Source: Hymenobacter tibetensis (lineage in GTDB: Bacteria; Bacteroidota; Bacteroidia; Cytophagales; Hymenobacteraceae). From it: a DNA stretch of 64,000 nt. Numbering within the stretch: the first letter of the stretch is position 1; the number at the start of each line of letters is the position of its first letter. Made by a program: the position numbers and the translations under genes. The notes under the pieces were generated by a model. It did no database searches, was not told the origin of the DNA, and saw nothing but the letters and a program-made list of their open reading frames with translations. Positions 1-7,892 of the stretch are shown here, in pieces. The stretch covers positions 1,516,001 to 1,580,000 of the forward strand of contig NZ_CP094669.1 of the NCBI RefSeq assembly GCF_022827545.1, read 5' to 3'.

Positions 1-538
1 TGCTCATCCGGATGCCACCCGACACCGACAAGTTTTCGGTAATCATGTAGTCGGCGCGCAAGCTCATGCCCGAGCCCATATTGCCTCCAAAACCTGCGTA
101 CGGATTCACTACCGGGCCGCCCGGCACCGCTCCCGACAAATCCTTCCAGGCAGTGCCCGTGAGGGCCAGTCGTGGCGACACCGCGTATTGCGCACCCACC
201 TGCATCAGGTATTGATTGGAGCCACTCCAGGCGCGCGGCGCCCCATCCTCAGCCCGACGGTACGCCACGCCCGGTGTGAGGCGCATATATGTAAGTCCTG
301 TAAACACGGTGAGCCGGTTGGTTAGCTTGTAAGCCGCTTCCGGGCTAACGTAGGATGCCGAGCCAAACCGCCCCGCCGACATAAAGCCTGCACTCATCCG
401 GAAGCTTTGGCGCGGCCCCAGCACGCCGGGCAACGTTGGCGAAGTAGTAGCCAGGCCAGCAGTAGCCATGGGGCCGGTTTGGGCCACCGCACTGCCTGCT
501 AACAGCAAACTCACAAGGAAAACGGAAAGACGAAGCAT
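1..538 (-). CDS. Outer-membrane beta-barrel-like protein, partial
   Basis: The open frame begins at the ATG at 538 and runs off the left edge of the window, so 179 codons of the N-terminal part are visible. It starts with a clear signal peptide (MLRLSVFLVSLLLAGSAVAQ). After that, alternating polar and aromatic stretches with many Gly, Tyr and Ala residues (for example 'KLTNRLTVFTGLTYMRL' and 'YAVSPRLALTGTAWKDL') look like amphipathic beta strands of an outer-membrane barrel. I do not recognise a named family. The next gene downstream on this strand lies outside the window. The beta-barrel reading is an inference from strand pattern and signal peptide only. Confidence 0.6.
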   Translation of the reverse strand, partial: MLRLSVFLVSLLLAGSAVAQTGPMATAGLATTSPTLPGVLGPRQSFRMSAGFMSAGRFGSASYVSPEAAYKLTNRLTVFTGLTYMRLTPGVAYRRAEDGAPRAWSGSNQYLMQVGAQYAVSPRLALTGTAWKDLSGAVPGGPVVNPYAGFGGNMGSGMSLRADYMITENLSVSGGIRMS

Positions 539-850
539 ATACAAGCGGGAAAGTCAGCCGATAATAAGAACAGACACTCGACCAGCGAAAAAGGTGGCAT
601 CAAGCGTAAGCAGACGTTGAAAACATACTACGCGTGAAGGGCAAGACAGGTGCCTGACTGCAACGTACGTATGCCTAAATATACGCTTGGGTTCGTTTAT
701 AAGCAGACATTTTAACGCTAGTAGCCAGCAAACCTTGCCTCACGTCGCGCGGGCAACAGCAAATTCTTTGCTAGCTCAGCCCCTACAGCGCCGCTTCAGT
801 CCTTATGCGTTATGATACTACTGCTAGTGAAGCAAGAGCGGCCAACGGTG
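539..850. other. Intergenic stretch without recognised genes
   Basis: 312 bases lie between the start of the barrel-like gene and the stop of the coiled-coil gene, both on the minus strand. I see no open frame of convincing composition, no clear terminator hairpin and no perfect TAnnTTTG element on the minus strand. The promoter of the partial gene must be here or overlap its start. Confidence 0.4.
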
Positions 851-1546
851 CTATGCAGCAGGCAAGCTGCTGGCCGCCAGAAAGGTTTCGGCCGCCTTGC
901 GGTGCGTCCGGATTTCTTCCAAGGCGCTGGCATTGGCCGTTTCGTAGCTAGCCAGCGCCGACTGTGCTTTCTGGCGCTCTGTGCGTAGCTGCTGCTGCGT
1001 TTCCACTAGTTGCTGCTGCTTGAGTTGTAGCTGTTTGGCTAGGTCCGCAATTTCAAGAGCCAGTTGCTGTTCTTGCTCTGTTAGTTGCAACAGTAGGCTA
1101 GGGGCAGCACTCCGGATTTTGATTTCGCCTACTTTCTCGCGGTGTCGTTCCAGCACCTTGTTGCGGTCTGATTCCAGCACCGTTTCAAACGTAGCAGCTG
1201 AAGCAAGCAAGCTAGGCACGGTAGCGCCGTTGATAGCCGCAAAAGCGTTGAAAGCTGTCTGGTAGAGTAGCGGCCCCGACATGCCCGCCGCCGCCATGCT
1301 CTTCACCATCTTCATGTACGCTCCGAAGTCTTTGCCGTCGCCGGCCAGCAACCCGGCAATGTGGTCGAGGTGGCGCTGTTCGGGAGCAGTAGGAGCGGTA
1401 CTTGTTGGTTGTTGCGGGTGTTGTGCAACATCGGAAAAACCACGTGTTGACTGCGGCTGACTCGGGGCAGTTGGTGTTGCGGGAGTAGCATCGTCTTCCA
1501 CGAAAAAGTCTTTCGCGGCTTTAGCTAGGTTATCGAAGATGGCCAT
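851..1546 (-). CDS. Hypothetical coiled-coil protein
   Basis: Unrecognised protein of 231 residues. The frame is open up to 1597, but the ATG at 1546 (MAIFDNLAKAAKDFF) is preferred because the added 17 residues look like noncoding DNA and Met-Ala-Ile-Phe is a natural start. Visible parts are a short amphipathic N-terminus, a Pro/Thr/Gln-rich linker (about residues 20-55), a helical middle segment, and a long Gln/Leu/Lys-rich coiled coil (about residues 145-215, with repeated 'KQQQLVETQQQLR'-like heptads). No signal peptide or membrane segment is seen, so it is probably cytoplasmic. It stands alone, with the MFS exporter gene upstream on the same strand. Function unknown. Confidence 0.6.
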   Translation of the reverse strand: MAIFDNLAKAAKDFFVEDDATPATPTAPSQPQSTRGFSDVAQHPQQPTSTAPTAPEQRHLDHIAGLLAGDGKDFGAYMKMVKSMAAAGMSGPLLYQTAFNAFAAINGATVPSLLASAATFETVLESDRNKVLERHREKVGEIKIRSAAPSLLLQLTEQEQQLALEIADLAKQLQLKQQQLVETQQQLRTERQKAQSALASYETANASALEEIRTHRKAAETFLAASSLPAA

Positions 1547-1678
1547 ACTGGTACGTGAAGCAAGAAAGTGGGCTGGTTTCACGTACTGTATCGCCAATCC
1601 ACCAACTTCATTACAGCGGCCTCACCTATTTGGATGACAAGCATCGGCCTACTGCTGCAGGCGGGCTTCCCGTCTCAA

Positions 1679-2914
1679 CTATGTCGCTTTAGCAGCTGGT
1701 AAGGGCTTTCGCTTGCGGGCCAGCACGGCTACTAATGCCAGGCACAGCGCAAACCAAACCCACGGCAGCCGCAAATCCAGCACCGACAGCAGGCCGCATA
1801 TCAGCGTAGACCCGAAGCTTGCCAATCCCTGAAACGCCTGATTCAGCCCGAAAATCTCGCCTCGGTCTGCTTCCGTGGTGCGGCGGGCCAGCAGCCCTTC
1901 CAGCAACCCCTGAATCAAGGAAAGCGTGAGACAATCAAAGAACACGAGGACGAAAAGCGCCACTTTCGAGGTGCCTACCAAGCCGTAGCCGGCCAACACT
2001 GGGGTGCCTACTGCTGCCAGCCACACAATAGCCCGTCGCTGGTTGATGCGGTCGGCGAGGTAGGTGTAGAAGCCGTAGTTCAGCGCAATGCTAAGCACGC
2101 CGAAAAACATGAAAAAGTAGGAAATAGACCGGGCATCCATTTGGAGCTCTCCCAAACTCATAAAGGGCACGAAATAGAAATAATAGCCGGTACTAAGGGT
2201 GAGAGCCACTTGCGTAAGCACTATGCGCCGAATGCCAGGATTAGCAGCATCTTTCTCTTGCAGCCGGGCCCAGAGCGTGAGCGGGTTGATGGAACGGCCT
2301 AACTCGGCCCGCAACTCACTGCCTCGTACGCCATTGCGCTGGGTGTGCGTTTCGCGCAGCAGCAGCGTAAGCCCGATGTTCAGGGCCGCCAGCCCTACCG
2401 CCAGCCGCACCACATAAGTGGCTTGTAGCGCGGTGGGCACGTGCAGCGACGTGAGTAGCACGCCGGCTGCCATAGGGCCAAGCACAAATCCCAGTGAAAT
2501 GATAGCGCCTTCCAGCCCCAGGTTTTTAAACAAGCGCTCGGGCGGTGAAATATCTGTAATAGCTGAACGCACCGTAGCATACATGCCGTTGGTGAGGCCA
2601 TCGGAAGCGCGGTTTGCAAAGTATAGGCCGGCCCGCACGGGCAGCAGCAGCACATTGGCTAGTAACGTGCCCACCGCCGATATAATAAAGATGGGGCGTC
2701 GGCCATATCCGTCGCTGAGCCGGCCCAGGAGGGGCGCCGAAAACAGCTGCACCCCTAGAAACACCCCCGTCCCAATTGATAGCCAGAGCTGCGGCTGTGG
2801 TAAGCCCCGCACAAACTCTGGCATCACGGGCCCAATGGCGGCGCCTGCAATGACGTCAAGCAGAATGATGCCGTAGAGCAGCCACAGGCGACGGTCGAGG
2901 GGTGGGGTGGGCAT
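1679..2914 (-). CDS. MFS transporter, TetA/Bcr-like drug exporter family
   Basis: 411-residue inner-membrane transporter of the major facilitator superfamily with about 12 hydrophobic segments. The loop after TM2 carries the signature GRLSDGYGRRP (motif A), and the N-terminal half is most like the TetA/TCR exporter group (first helix LLYGIILLDVIAGAAIGPVMP). Members use the proton gradient to export small hydrophobic compounds; the substrate here cannot be read from sequence. The frame is open to 3064, but I start it at the ATG at 2914 (MPTPPLDRRLW): the extra 50 residues come from an inverted repeat lying directly upstream and are not protein-like. The C-terminus ends in a basic tail (RKRKPLPAAK). 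Confidence 0.85.
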   Translation of the reverse strand: MPTPPLDRRLWLLYGIILLDVIAGAAIGPVMPEFVRGLPQPQLWLSIGTGVFLGVQLFSAPLLGRLSDGYGRRPIFIISAVGTLLANVLLLPVRAGLYFANRASDGLTNGMYATVRSAITDISPPERLFKNLGLEGAIISLGFVLGPMAAGVLLTSLHVPTALQATYVVRLAVGLAALNIGLTLLLRETHTQRNGVRGSELRAELGRSINPLTLWARLQEKDAANPGIRRIVLTQVALTLSTGYYFYFVPFMSLGELQMDARSISYFFMFFGVLSIALNYGFYTYLADRINQRRAIVWLAAVGTPVLAGYGLVGTSKVALFVLVFFDCLTLSLIQGLLEGLLARRTTEADRGEIFGLNQAFQGLASFGSTLICGLLSVLDLRLPWVWFALCLALVAVLARKRKPLPAAKAT

Positions 2915-2950
2915 GAGGCGGAAGGGGAGGTGTGGACAGGCAATCAAAAG

Positions 2951-3050
2951 AACGTCATGCGGAACGCAGCCGAAACATATGTACCGCTTCGCCCTCACAT
3001 CAGAGGCTACTGTAACGGTAGAAATGCTTCGCTGTACTCCGCATGACGTT
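2951..3050. repeat. Imperfect inverted repeat, GTCATGCGGA family
   Basis: The two ends read AACGTCATGCGGA inward on both strands (left arm about 2951-2992, right arm about 3009-3050), and the similarity continues through a GCAGC.GAA.CAT...TACCG block, giving arms of roughly 40 bases with some mismatches and a short spacer. It sits just upstream of the MFS gene. The pattern resembles dispersed 'GTCATGC...AGCGAAGCAT' repeats that I recall from Hymenobacter intergenic DNA. Role unknown; it could fold into a long RNA hairpin. Confidence 0.65.
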
Positions 3051-3178
3051 CCTCGTTGCGCCAAGAATCTGCTCTCAGCTAACTCTTACGCACCAACCAT
3101 GTAGTGCCGATAAACACCAGAACCCGGAGGTTGTTCGAGGCTTCTCTCTTAGTTGGTGTGGCTGGTTGGCACCAGAAC

Positions 3179-5005
3179 TTACTTCGTCTTGCCGGCTAGC
3201 CAGGCCTTACGGAAGGCGAGTTGCTTGCGGGTGGCGTTGGGCATGGGTACCACTTCCAGCGTGTTGTCTTGCTGAAGCGTGATTTGCGCAGTGTGTACCC
3301 CGTCGCGGGTGCGGTATTCCACGGGCACCACGTCGCCGGGCTTATGAGTGGCGAGGCGTTTCTGCATTTCCTTGGCACTGGTGGGCTTTTGACCTTCCAC
3401 TTTCAGCAATACGTCTTCCCGGTCGAGGCCGGCGGTGTAGAGCGGGCTGCCTAGTAGGGTAGTGCCTAGCGTGGCGGTGCTGTCAGGGTTGAATTGCAGG
3501 CGGGCGGCCAGGGTAGCTTGGCCGAGGCGAGCGGGCCGCACCAGCAGGCCGGCGGGAGCCAATAGGGCATCGTACTTGTGCAGCTCGTGGCCCATAATAT
3601 GCTGGCGGAAGAACTGCCCGGCAAAGGCGGTATCCTTGGCTACTTCGCCCAGCACGCGTTGTAGGTCGCGGAGGGTGTAGGGCTGCGCGGGCGCGTAGTT
3701 GCGCTGGGTTTTGCCGTGCTGCTGCCACACAGCGCGCATGTAAGTATCGAGGTCAGTTTTGTAATTCTGGCGCAGCTGTAAGTCCAATGCCAGGGCATTG
3801 CCCGCGCCAATGTAGTAGTAGCTCAGGTAGGTGTTCGAGCGGTTGTTGGGGTCGATGGCGGCGGCATCCACGAAGGGCGCCTGCTGGCTCATGTACACCG
3901 GCGAGTAGCGCTTAGGTCCCGGCATCGTGAGCATGGCATCCACGATGCCGCTCAGGGCCTCGGTGCAATATTCGGCATCGGTGTATACGCCCGCCCGGCG
4001 CAGCAACAGCTCGCCGTAGTACTGCGTGAAGCCTTCGGCAAACCAGAGGTTGCTGCTCATGTTAGCCCGCTCGAAATCAAACGGCTCCAGGTCCTGCGGA
4101 CGAATTCGCTCCACGTTCCAGCTATGGAAAAACTCGTGCGATACAGTGCCTAGGTTGTCGAGGGCGGCGGGGCCACGCAACGGACGGCTGCTGGTAAGTG
4201 AGGTGGAGTTGCGGTGCTCCATTCCGTCGCCGCTGGTTTGAGGCAGGTAGTTGGCAATAAAGGTGTAACGCCCGAAATCGTACTCCGGCAGCTCCCCGAA
4301 CACGGCGGCGGCTTCCTTCACCACTTTCTTGGTTAGGACCACATAGCTATCCAACTCGGCCTCGGTGCCATCGTGCAGTACTTGCATTTCAACGGTGCGG
4401 CCCTGTTCCTGCCAGCTGCGGGTTTGCTGCGGCCCCAGCGAGGTCGGTGAGTCCATGAGGTACTGTAGGTGAGGCGCGTACCAGGTGCCTTTGGCAGCGT
4501 CGGGCCGGAGCTGCGAGGCCACCTGCCAGCCAGCTGGCAACTCGAACTTCACTTCGGCAGGACGCTGCTCTAAGCCCCGAGCAAAAGCCAGCGTGGCCGG
4601 CATGTTGAGGTGAGCGTGCCGCCGGTCGATGCCCACGTAGGTGCCGTCAGTCCGGTCGCCGAACAGAGTGTAGCTGAACGTAACGGTGCCGTCGTGGCCG
4701 GTTACGTCCCAGCCGTATGGGTCGGGACGGCTAACGTTCAATGACTTACCTTTCGAGTCTGTAGCCTGCACATCGTACACATTCTTGGCAAACTCATGCA
4801 GCGCATAGCGGCCCGGCGAAGAGCGGGACATGCGTACCTGCAATGGCCCGGCCGGGAGCTGGGCAAACGTGACCTGGATGCGCGCCTCATGATGGATGGC
4901 GTTAGGAAAAGATACGTCGTAGGCAACGGGTGCCTGCGCAGCCACAGGTTCACAAAAAGCCAGCGGCAGCGCCAACAGAAAAGCAGCAGTAGTTTTCCGA
5001 ATCAT
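3179..5005 (-). CDS. M61 family metallopeptidase with PDZ domain
   Basis: 608-residue secreted zinc peptidase of family M61 (glycyl aminopeptidase type). It has a signal peptide (MIRKTTAAFLLALPLAF...AQA), an N-terminal beta domain (about residues 25-190), and a gluzincin catalytic core. The zinc motif is HEFFHSWN near residue 290 with the third ligand Glu in NLWFAEGFTQYY about 30 residues later. A C-terminal PDZ-like domain (about residues 500-590, LGSPLYTAGLDREDVLLKVE) is typical of the family. It is likely periplasmic or surface-exposed and trims peptides with N-terminal Gly or Ala. The length matches the family. It is monocistronic by spacing; an inverted repeat lies upstream of its start. 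Confidence 0.9.
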   Translation of the reverse strand: MIRKTTAAFLLALPLAFCEPVAAQAPVAYDVSFPNAIHHEARIQVTFAQLPAGPLQVRMSRSSPGRYALHEFAKNVYDVQATDSKGKSLNVSRPDPYGWDVTGHDGTVTFSYTLFGDRTDGTYVGIDRRHAHLNMPATLAFARGLEQRPAEVKFELPAGWQVASQLRPDAAKGTWYAPHLQYLMDSPTSLGPQQTRSWQEQGRTVEMQVLHDGTEAELDSYVVLTKKVVKEAAAVFGELPEYDFGRYTFIANYLPQTSGDGMEHRNSTSLTSSRPLRGPAALDNLGTVSHEFFHSWNVERIRPQDLEPFDFERANMSSNLWFAEGFTQYYGELLLRRAGVYTDAEYCTEALSGIVDAMLTMPGPKRYSPVYMSQQAPFVDAAAIDPNNRSNTYLSYYYIGAGNALALDLQLRQNYKTDLDTYMRAVWQQHGKTQRNYAPAQPYTLRDLQRVLGEVAKDTAFAGQFFRQHIMGHELHKYDALLAPAGLLVRPARLGQATLAARLQFNPDSTATLGTTLLGSPLYTAGLDREDVLLKVEGQKPTSAKEMQKRLATHKPGDVVPVEYRTRDGVHTAQITLQQDNTLEVVPMPNATRKQLAFRKAWLAGKTK

Positions 5006-5113
5006 CAGAAGAAGGAGAGAAAAGAAGCTCTAGGAGGCACTAAAGGTAGTTGGCTTTGCACATTTCTGGTAATGGGTATTTAATCTATGCTGAAGGCTTA
5101 GTTGAATAAGTGA

Positions 5114-5200
5114 GCTCCTGTCATTCCAACGCCGGAGGAATCTGAGTGAAGTCGTTGGAGCGAATAACTCAGATTCCTCCGGCGTCGGAATGACAGGAGC
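5114..5200. repeat. Inverted repeat, TCATTCC-AATCTGAGT family (copy 1)
   Basis: Two 34-base arms (5114-5147 and 5167-5200) are complementary with one mismatch and are separated by 19 bases. Each arm contains TCATTCC, then ACGCCGGAGGAATCT and GAGT. A second copy of the same family is at 7773-7850. It lies between the methyltransferase stop and the M61 start, both minus strand, so a hairpin could act as a terminator or mRNA 3'-end stabiliser. There is no U-tract. Confidence 0.8.
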
Positions 5201-5215
5201 TTCATCGGTCTGCAC

Positions 5216-5863
5216 TTACTGCGGGCGCCATACGGCAGCTTCCACCATCTCCCCAAAAAACTGCTTCGGCTCTTCCGCGCGCAAGCCTAACCGGGCTAGC
5301 TCTTCCCGTATCGGTGGCAGCTTCTGGCCCCGAATGCCCGTGGTGAGGCGGAAGAACCGATACATGGCCGCCAGCAAGCTGTGCTGCCACCACGTTTGCG
5401 GCGGCGCGAAATCGGCCAGTAGCCAGGGCGCATGCGGGTTGCGGACCGTATTAAGCTGCGCGACGAGTTTTCGTAGGCGTGGGGGTTCAAACAAATCGAG
5501 AAAAAAGAAGGTAACAACAGCATCAAATCGGTCGTGGTTACTCAACGAGGCTTCCGTACCTAACCAAAATTCCACTTGGCTGGCCGCTGCTGGGTGTTGG
5601 CGGAGCAGTTGGGTTTGGGCACCGGCCAGCATCTGAGCTGAGGCTTCCAGAAACAAGATGGTGGCAGCAGGACGTAGCCGCAGCAGTTCCAGCACCACCC
5701 AACCTGTGCCGCCCCCAATAACCAGAACGTGCGGCGCACCAGGCGGCAAACCGGCTACCAACGCATGCTGCTGCGCCCGTAGCAGGGCCTTGCCGTACAC
5801 GAGCCGGCTGAGCGGGTCGTAGAAGGTTGCAACCCGGTCGAAGCCGGCATCAGGGTGTGACAT
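5216..5863 (-). CDS. Class I SAM-dependent methyltransferase
   Basis: 215-residue cytoplasmic methyltransferase. The N-terminus (FDRVATFYDPLSRLVYG) is the helix typical of UbiE/COQ5-like class I enzymes, followed by motif I VLVIGGGTGWVVLELL (about residues 43-58), the acidic end of strand 2 (ILFLEAS) and motif post-I/IV region DAVVTFFFLDLF. The substrate cannot be assigned; small-molecule or quinone-like substrates are usual for this subgroup. The frame is open to 5917, but the ATG at 5863 (MSHPDAGFD) aligns with the usual family start. It is divergent from the PAP2 gene at 5987, sharing a 123-base intergenic region. Confidence 0.8.
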   Translation of the reverse strand: MSHPDAGFDRVATFYDPLSRLVYGKALLRAQQHALVAGLPPGAPHVLVIGGGTGWVVLELLRLRPAATILFLEASAQMLAGAQTQLLRQHPAAASQVEFWLGTEASLSNHDRFDAVVTFFFLDLFEPPRLRKLVAQLNTVRNPHAPWLLADFAPPQTWWQHSLLAAMYRFFRLTTGIRGQKLPPIREELARLGLRAEEPKQFFGEMVEAAVWRPQ

Positions 5864-5986
5864 GAGCGTAAGTGGAGTTTCGAGCGTATAGCATACGAGG
5901 TGGCGGCAGCTGTACATCGACTCTGCCCCACATTTCGTGTTTTTGTTTGTACACTAGGCACCGAAGCTACCGCCTATGCACCCTCT

Positions 5987-6676
5987 ATGCGCCGCATATT
6001 AGTTTTCCTTACGCTGTTTCTAACCGAATTCGCCATCACACTGGTGTTGGGTATCGCTGGGGTGGTTGGCTTTTTGGCGCTGGGCCGGGAAGTGTTCGAC
6101 CAAGATGCCGCCACCTTCGATGCCGAGGCATTTCGCTGGACACGGCGGCTGTTGGGGCCACGCCAAGAATGGGTGGAAACCGTCACGTTTCTGGCTTCCC
6201 GCAACTTTATCACCGTTATCGGCTGCCTGCTCATCGACTGGTTTCTGCTGGTGCGCCGGCACCGCTGGCACTCGTTGCTGGTGCCCGTCGTGGCGCTTGG
6301 CAGTATCACACTCAACTTGGCACTCAAGCAGGTGTATCATCGGCCGCGGCCGTTGCTGCCGTTGGTGTCGGCATCCGGCCTGAGCTTCCCCAGTGGCCAC
6401 GCCATGATTTCCGCTTCTTTCTACGGCCTGCTGATTTATCTGACCTACACCTACATGCAAAAGTCGGTTTGGCGCTGGCCGATTATCGGGGCGCTGGCCC
6501 TGCTGATTGTGTTGGTTGGCCTCACCCGCGTTTACCTGCGCGTGCACTATGCCACCGATGTGCTGGCTGGCTTTACGGCTGGATTGGTATGGTTACTCGT
6601 TGCTATTCCGGTCTTAAAGCAAGTAGAAATTCGACTGAAAAAGCCGTTGCAATTACCTGAAAAACAGCCTGAATAG
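5987..6676 (+). CDS. PAP2 family phosphatase (copy 1)
   Basis: 229-residue integral membrane protein of the type 2 phosphatidic acid phosphatase family. The three active-site motifs are visible: KQVYHRPRP (about residue 120), PSGHAM (about residue 143) and TRVYLRVHYATDVLAG (about residue 182). The catalytic His residues are in motifs 2 and 3. Usual substrates are lipid phosphates such as phosphatidic acid, undecaprenyl pyrophosphate or phosphatidylglycerol phosphate; which one is used here is unknown. I start at ATG 5987 (MRRILVFLTLF), giving a natural first membrane helix; an upstream GTG at 5900 adds an unlikely Cys/His-rich stretch. A paralogue follows at 7022, after a tRNA gene. Confidence 0.88.
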   Translation: MRRILVFLTLFLTEFAITLVLGIAGVVGFLALGREVFDQDAATFDAEAFRWTRRLLGPRQEWVETVTFLASRNFITVIGCLLIDWFLLVRRHRWHSLLVPVVALGSITLNLALKQVYHRPRPLLPLVSASGLSFPSGHAMISASFYGLLIYLTYTYMQKSVWRWPIIGALALLIVLVGLTRVYLRVHYATDVLAGFTAGLVWLLVAIPVLKQVEIRLKKPLQLPEKQPE

Positions 6677-6729
6677 CTTAGAAATAAAGATTTTGCTCAG
6701 GAAATTTGCTGGCTTTTTTGCGCCAATAC

Positions 6730-6761
6730 TTGCCTCAACTCAGAAAATGCCCTTATCTTTG
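6730..6761 (+). promoter_or_regulatory. Bacteroidota-type promoter for tRNA-Leu
   Basis: TTG at 6730-6732 and TATCTTTG at 6754-6761 are separated by 21 bases, matching the Bacteroidota housekeeping consensus (TTG, 17-23 bases, TAnnTTTG). The tRNA begins 51 bases after the -7 element, so a short 5' leader is expected. Confidence 0.8.
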
Positions 6762-6811
6762 CAGAACCAACTGACAATCCAGACGAGGATTTTTGACTTG
6801 GTAACTACTCT

Positions 6812-6893
6812 GCGCTTGTGGCGAAATTGGTAGACGCGCTGTCTTCAGGCGGCAGTTCCGCAAGGTGTGGGAGTTCGAGTCTCCCCGAGCGCA
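6812..6893 (+). tRNA. tRNA-Leu (anticodon CAG)
   Basis: The acceptor stem pairs GCGCTTG (6812-6818) with CGAGCGC (6886-6892), followed by discriminator A; CCA is not encoded. The anticodon arm CTGTC-TTCAGGC-GGCAG places CAG in the loop, reading CUG leucine codons. The T arm is GGGAG-TTCGAGT-CTCCC. A long variable arm, as in class II leucine tRNAs, lies between them (TTCCGCAAGG region). It has its own promoter and terminator and sits between two PAP2 genes. Confidence 0.95.
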
Positions 6894-6897
6894 CTTT

Positions 6898-6932
6898 GAA
6901 AGCCGGTCCAGTAATGGACCGGCTTTCTTCGT
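6898..6932 (+). terminator. Rho-independent terminator of tRNA-Leu
   Basis: A perfect 13-bp stem (6898-6910 with 6915-6927, GAAAGCCGGTCCA and its complement) closes a GTAA loop and is followed by a T-rich run. It begins four bases after the tRNA discriminator. Confidence 0.92.
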
Positions 6933-7021
6933 TTACAGGAACCTGGGTTGCGTAGAAGGACTTGTCTCTAACCGACAACTTTCTTCGGGGCCAAGCAGTC
7001 AGCCGCAAAATTCGTGATTCT

Positions 7022-7708
7022 GTGAAGAGGAAGCCCATCACCTCCCGTTTGCTCGCTCTGTTCAGCTTCCTGACCGTGGAAGTGGTTTTGATTGGTGCCG
7101 TCTTCACTGTGTCGTTGCTGCTTTTCTTCTACCTGACACGGGTGGTATTCGTCGCGCACTCGGCGCAGTTCGACGATTGGGGCTTCCAGCAAGCAGACAA
7201 GCTTCGGGCCTTCTGGTCGTGGCTAACTCCGGTGGCCAGATTCGTTACCTTTTTTGCCTCGTTTCCTTTTCTGGCACTAGCGGGCATTCTGGGCCCGGTT
7301 GTGCTGCGGTGGCGCGGCCACAAGCGGGAGGCGCTGGAGGTGTTTCTGGCGGTGCTTGGAGCGTCATTATTCAACCAGTTGCTTAAAACGCATTATCACC
7401 GGTCGCGCCCGTCTTCGGCGCTGGTGTTTCAGCCTGGCTTAAGCTTCCCCAGCGGCCACGCCATGATAGGCATGGCGTTGTACGGGTGTTTGGCGTGGTT
7501 GCTGTGGCGGCACCGTCGGCATCCTGTTTGGGCTGGCCTGTTGGTGCTGTGGGCCGTGCTCATTGGCTTCACCCGCGTGTATCTGCACGTGCACTATCCC
7601 ACAGACGTACTAGCCGGTTTTGCAGCTGGCCTCTTATGGCTGATTCTGTTGCGCACGGCGTTGCGCTTGTGGTGGCGAGAAGGCAAGGAATTGGGAATTG
7701 AAAACTAA
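7022..7708 (+). CDS. PAP2 family phosphatase (copy 2)
   Basis: Integral membrane PAP2 phosphatase with motifs KTHYHRSRP, PSGHAM and TRVYLHVHYPTDVLAG in the same spacing as its neighbour at 5987. The GTG at 7022 gives 228 residues, almost the same length as copy 1 (229) and the same N-terminal layout (basic start then helix RLLALFSFLTVEVVLIG); a TTG at 6962 would add 20 residues. No ATG is available before the active site. The two copies are clearly homologous but well diverged, so the duplication is old. It probably acts on lipid phosphates at the outer face of the inner membrane. Confidence 0.8.
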   Translation: MKRKPITSRLLALFSFLTVEVVLIGAVFTVSLLLFFYLTRVVFVAHSAQFDDWGFQQADKLRAFWSWLTPVARFVTFFASFPFLALAGILGPVVLRWRGHKREALEVFLAVLGASLFNQLLKTHYHRSRPSSALVFQPGLSFPSGHAMIGMALYGCLAWLLWRHRRHPVWAGLLVLWAVLIGFTRVYLHVHYPTDVLAGFAAGLLWLILLRTALRLWWREGKELGIEN

Positions 7709-7772
7709 AGCCCACCTGTCCAACGGTTCCTGGTTTGGATGTTGAACTGATGGGCTCAGAGTCTAATAGGTG

Positions 7773-7850
7773 TTGTCATTCCGACGCGGAAGGAATCTGA
7801 GTGGCCTCGTAACGGCTTCAACTCAGATTCCTCCCGCGTCGGAATGACAA
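7773..7850. repeat. Inverted repeat, TCATTCC-AATCTGAGT family (copy 2)
   Basis: Arms of 30 bases (7773-7802 and 7821-7850) share the TTGTCATTCCGACGCGG and AGGAATCTGAGT blocks with the copy at 5114-5200. It lies between two convergent genes (PAP2 copy 2 and the GAF protein) where it could act as a bidirectional transcription barrier. The middle (about 18 bases) differs between copies while the arms are conserved, as expected of a mobile or selected hairpin. Confidence 0.8.
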
Positions 7851-7892
7851 GTTCTATATAAATAGGCTTTCAGAGCTACTTCCCTGATGCCT

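Noticed and set aside
6812..6893. Integration site at tRNA-Leu
   Set aside because: No integrase, no repeated tRNA 3' end and no foreign base composition are found nearby.
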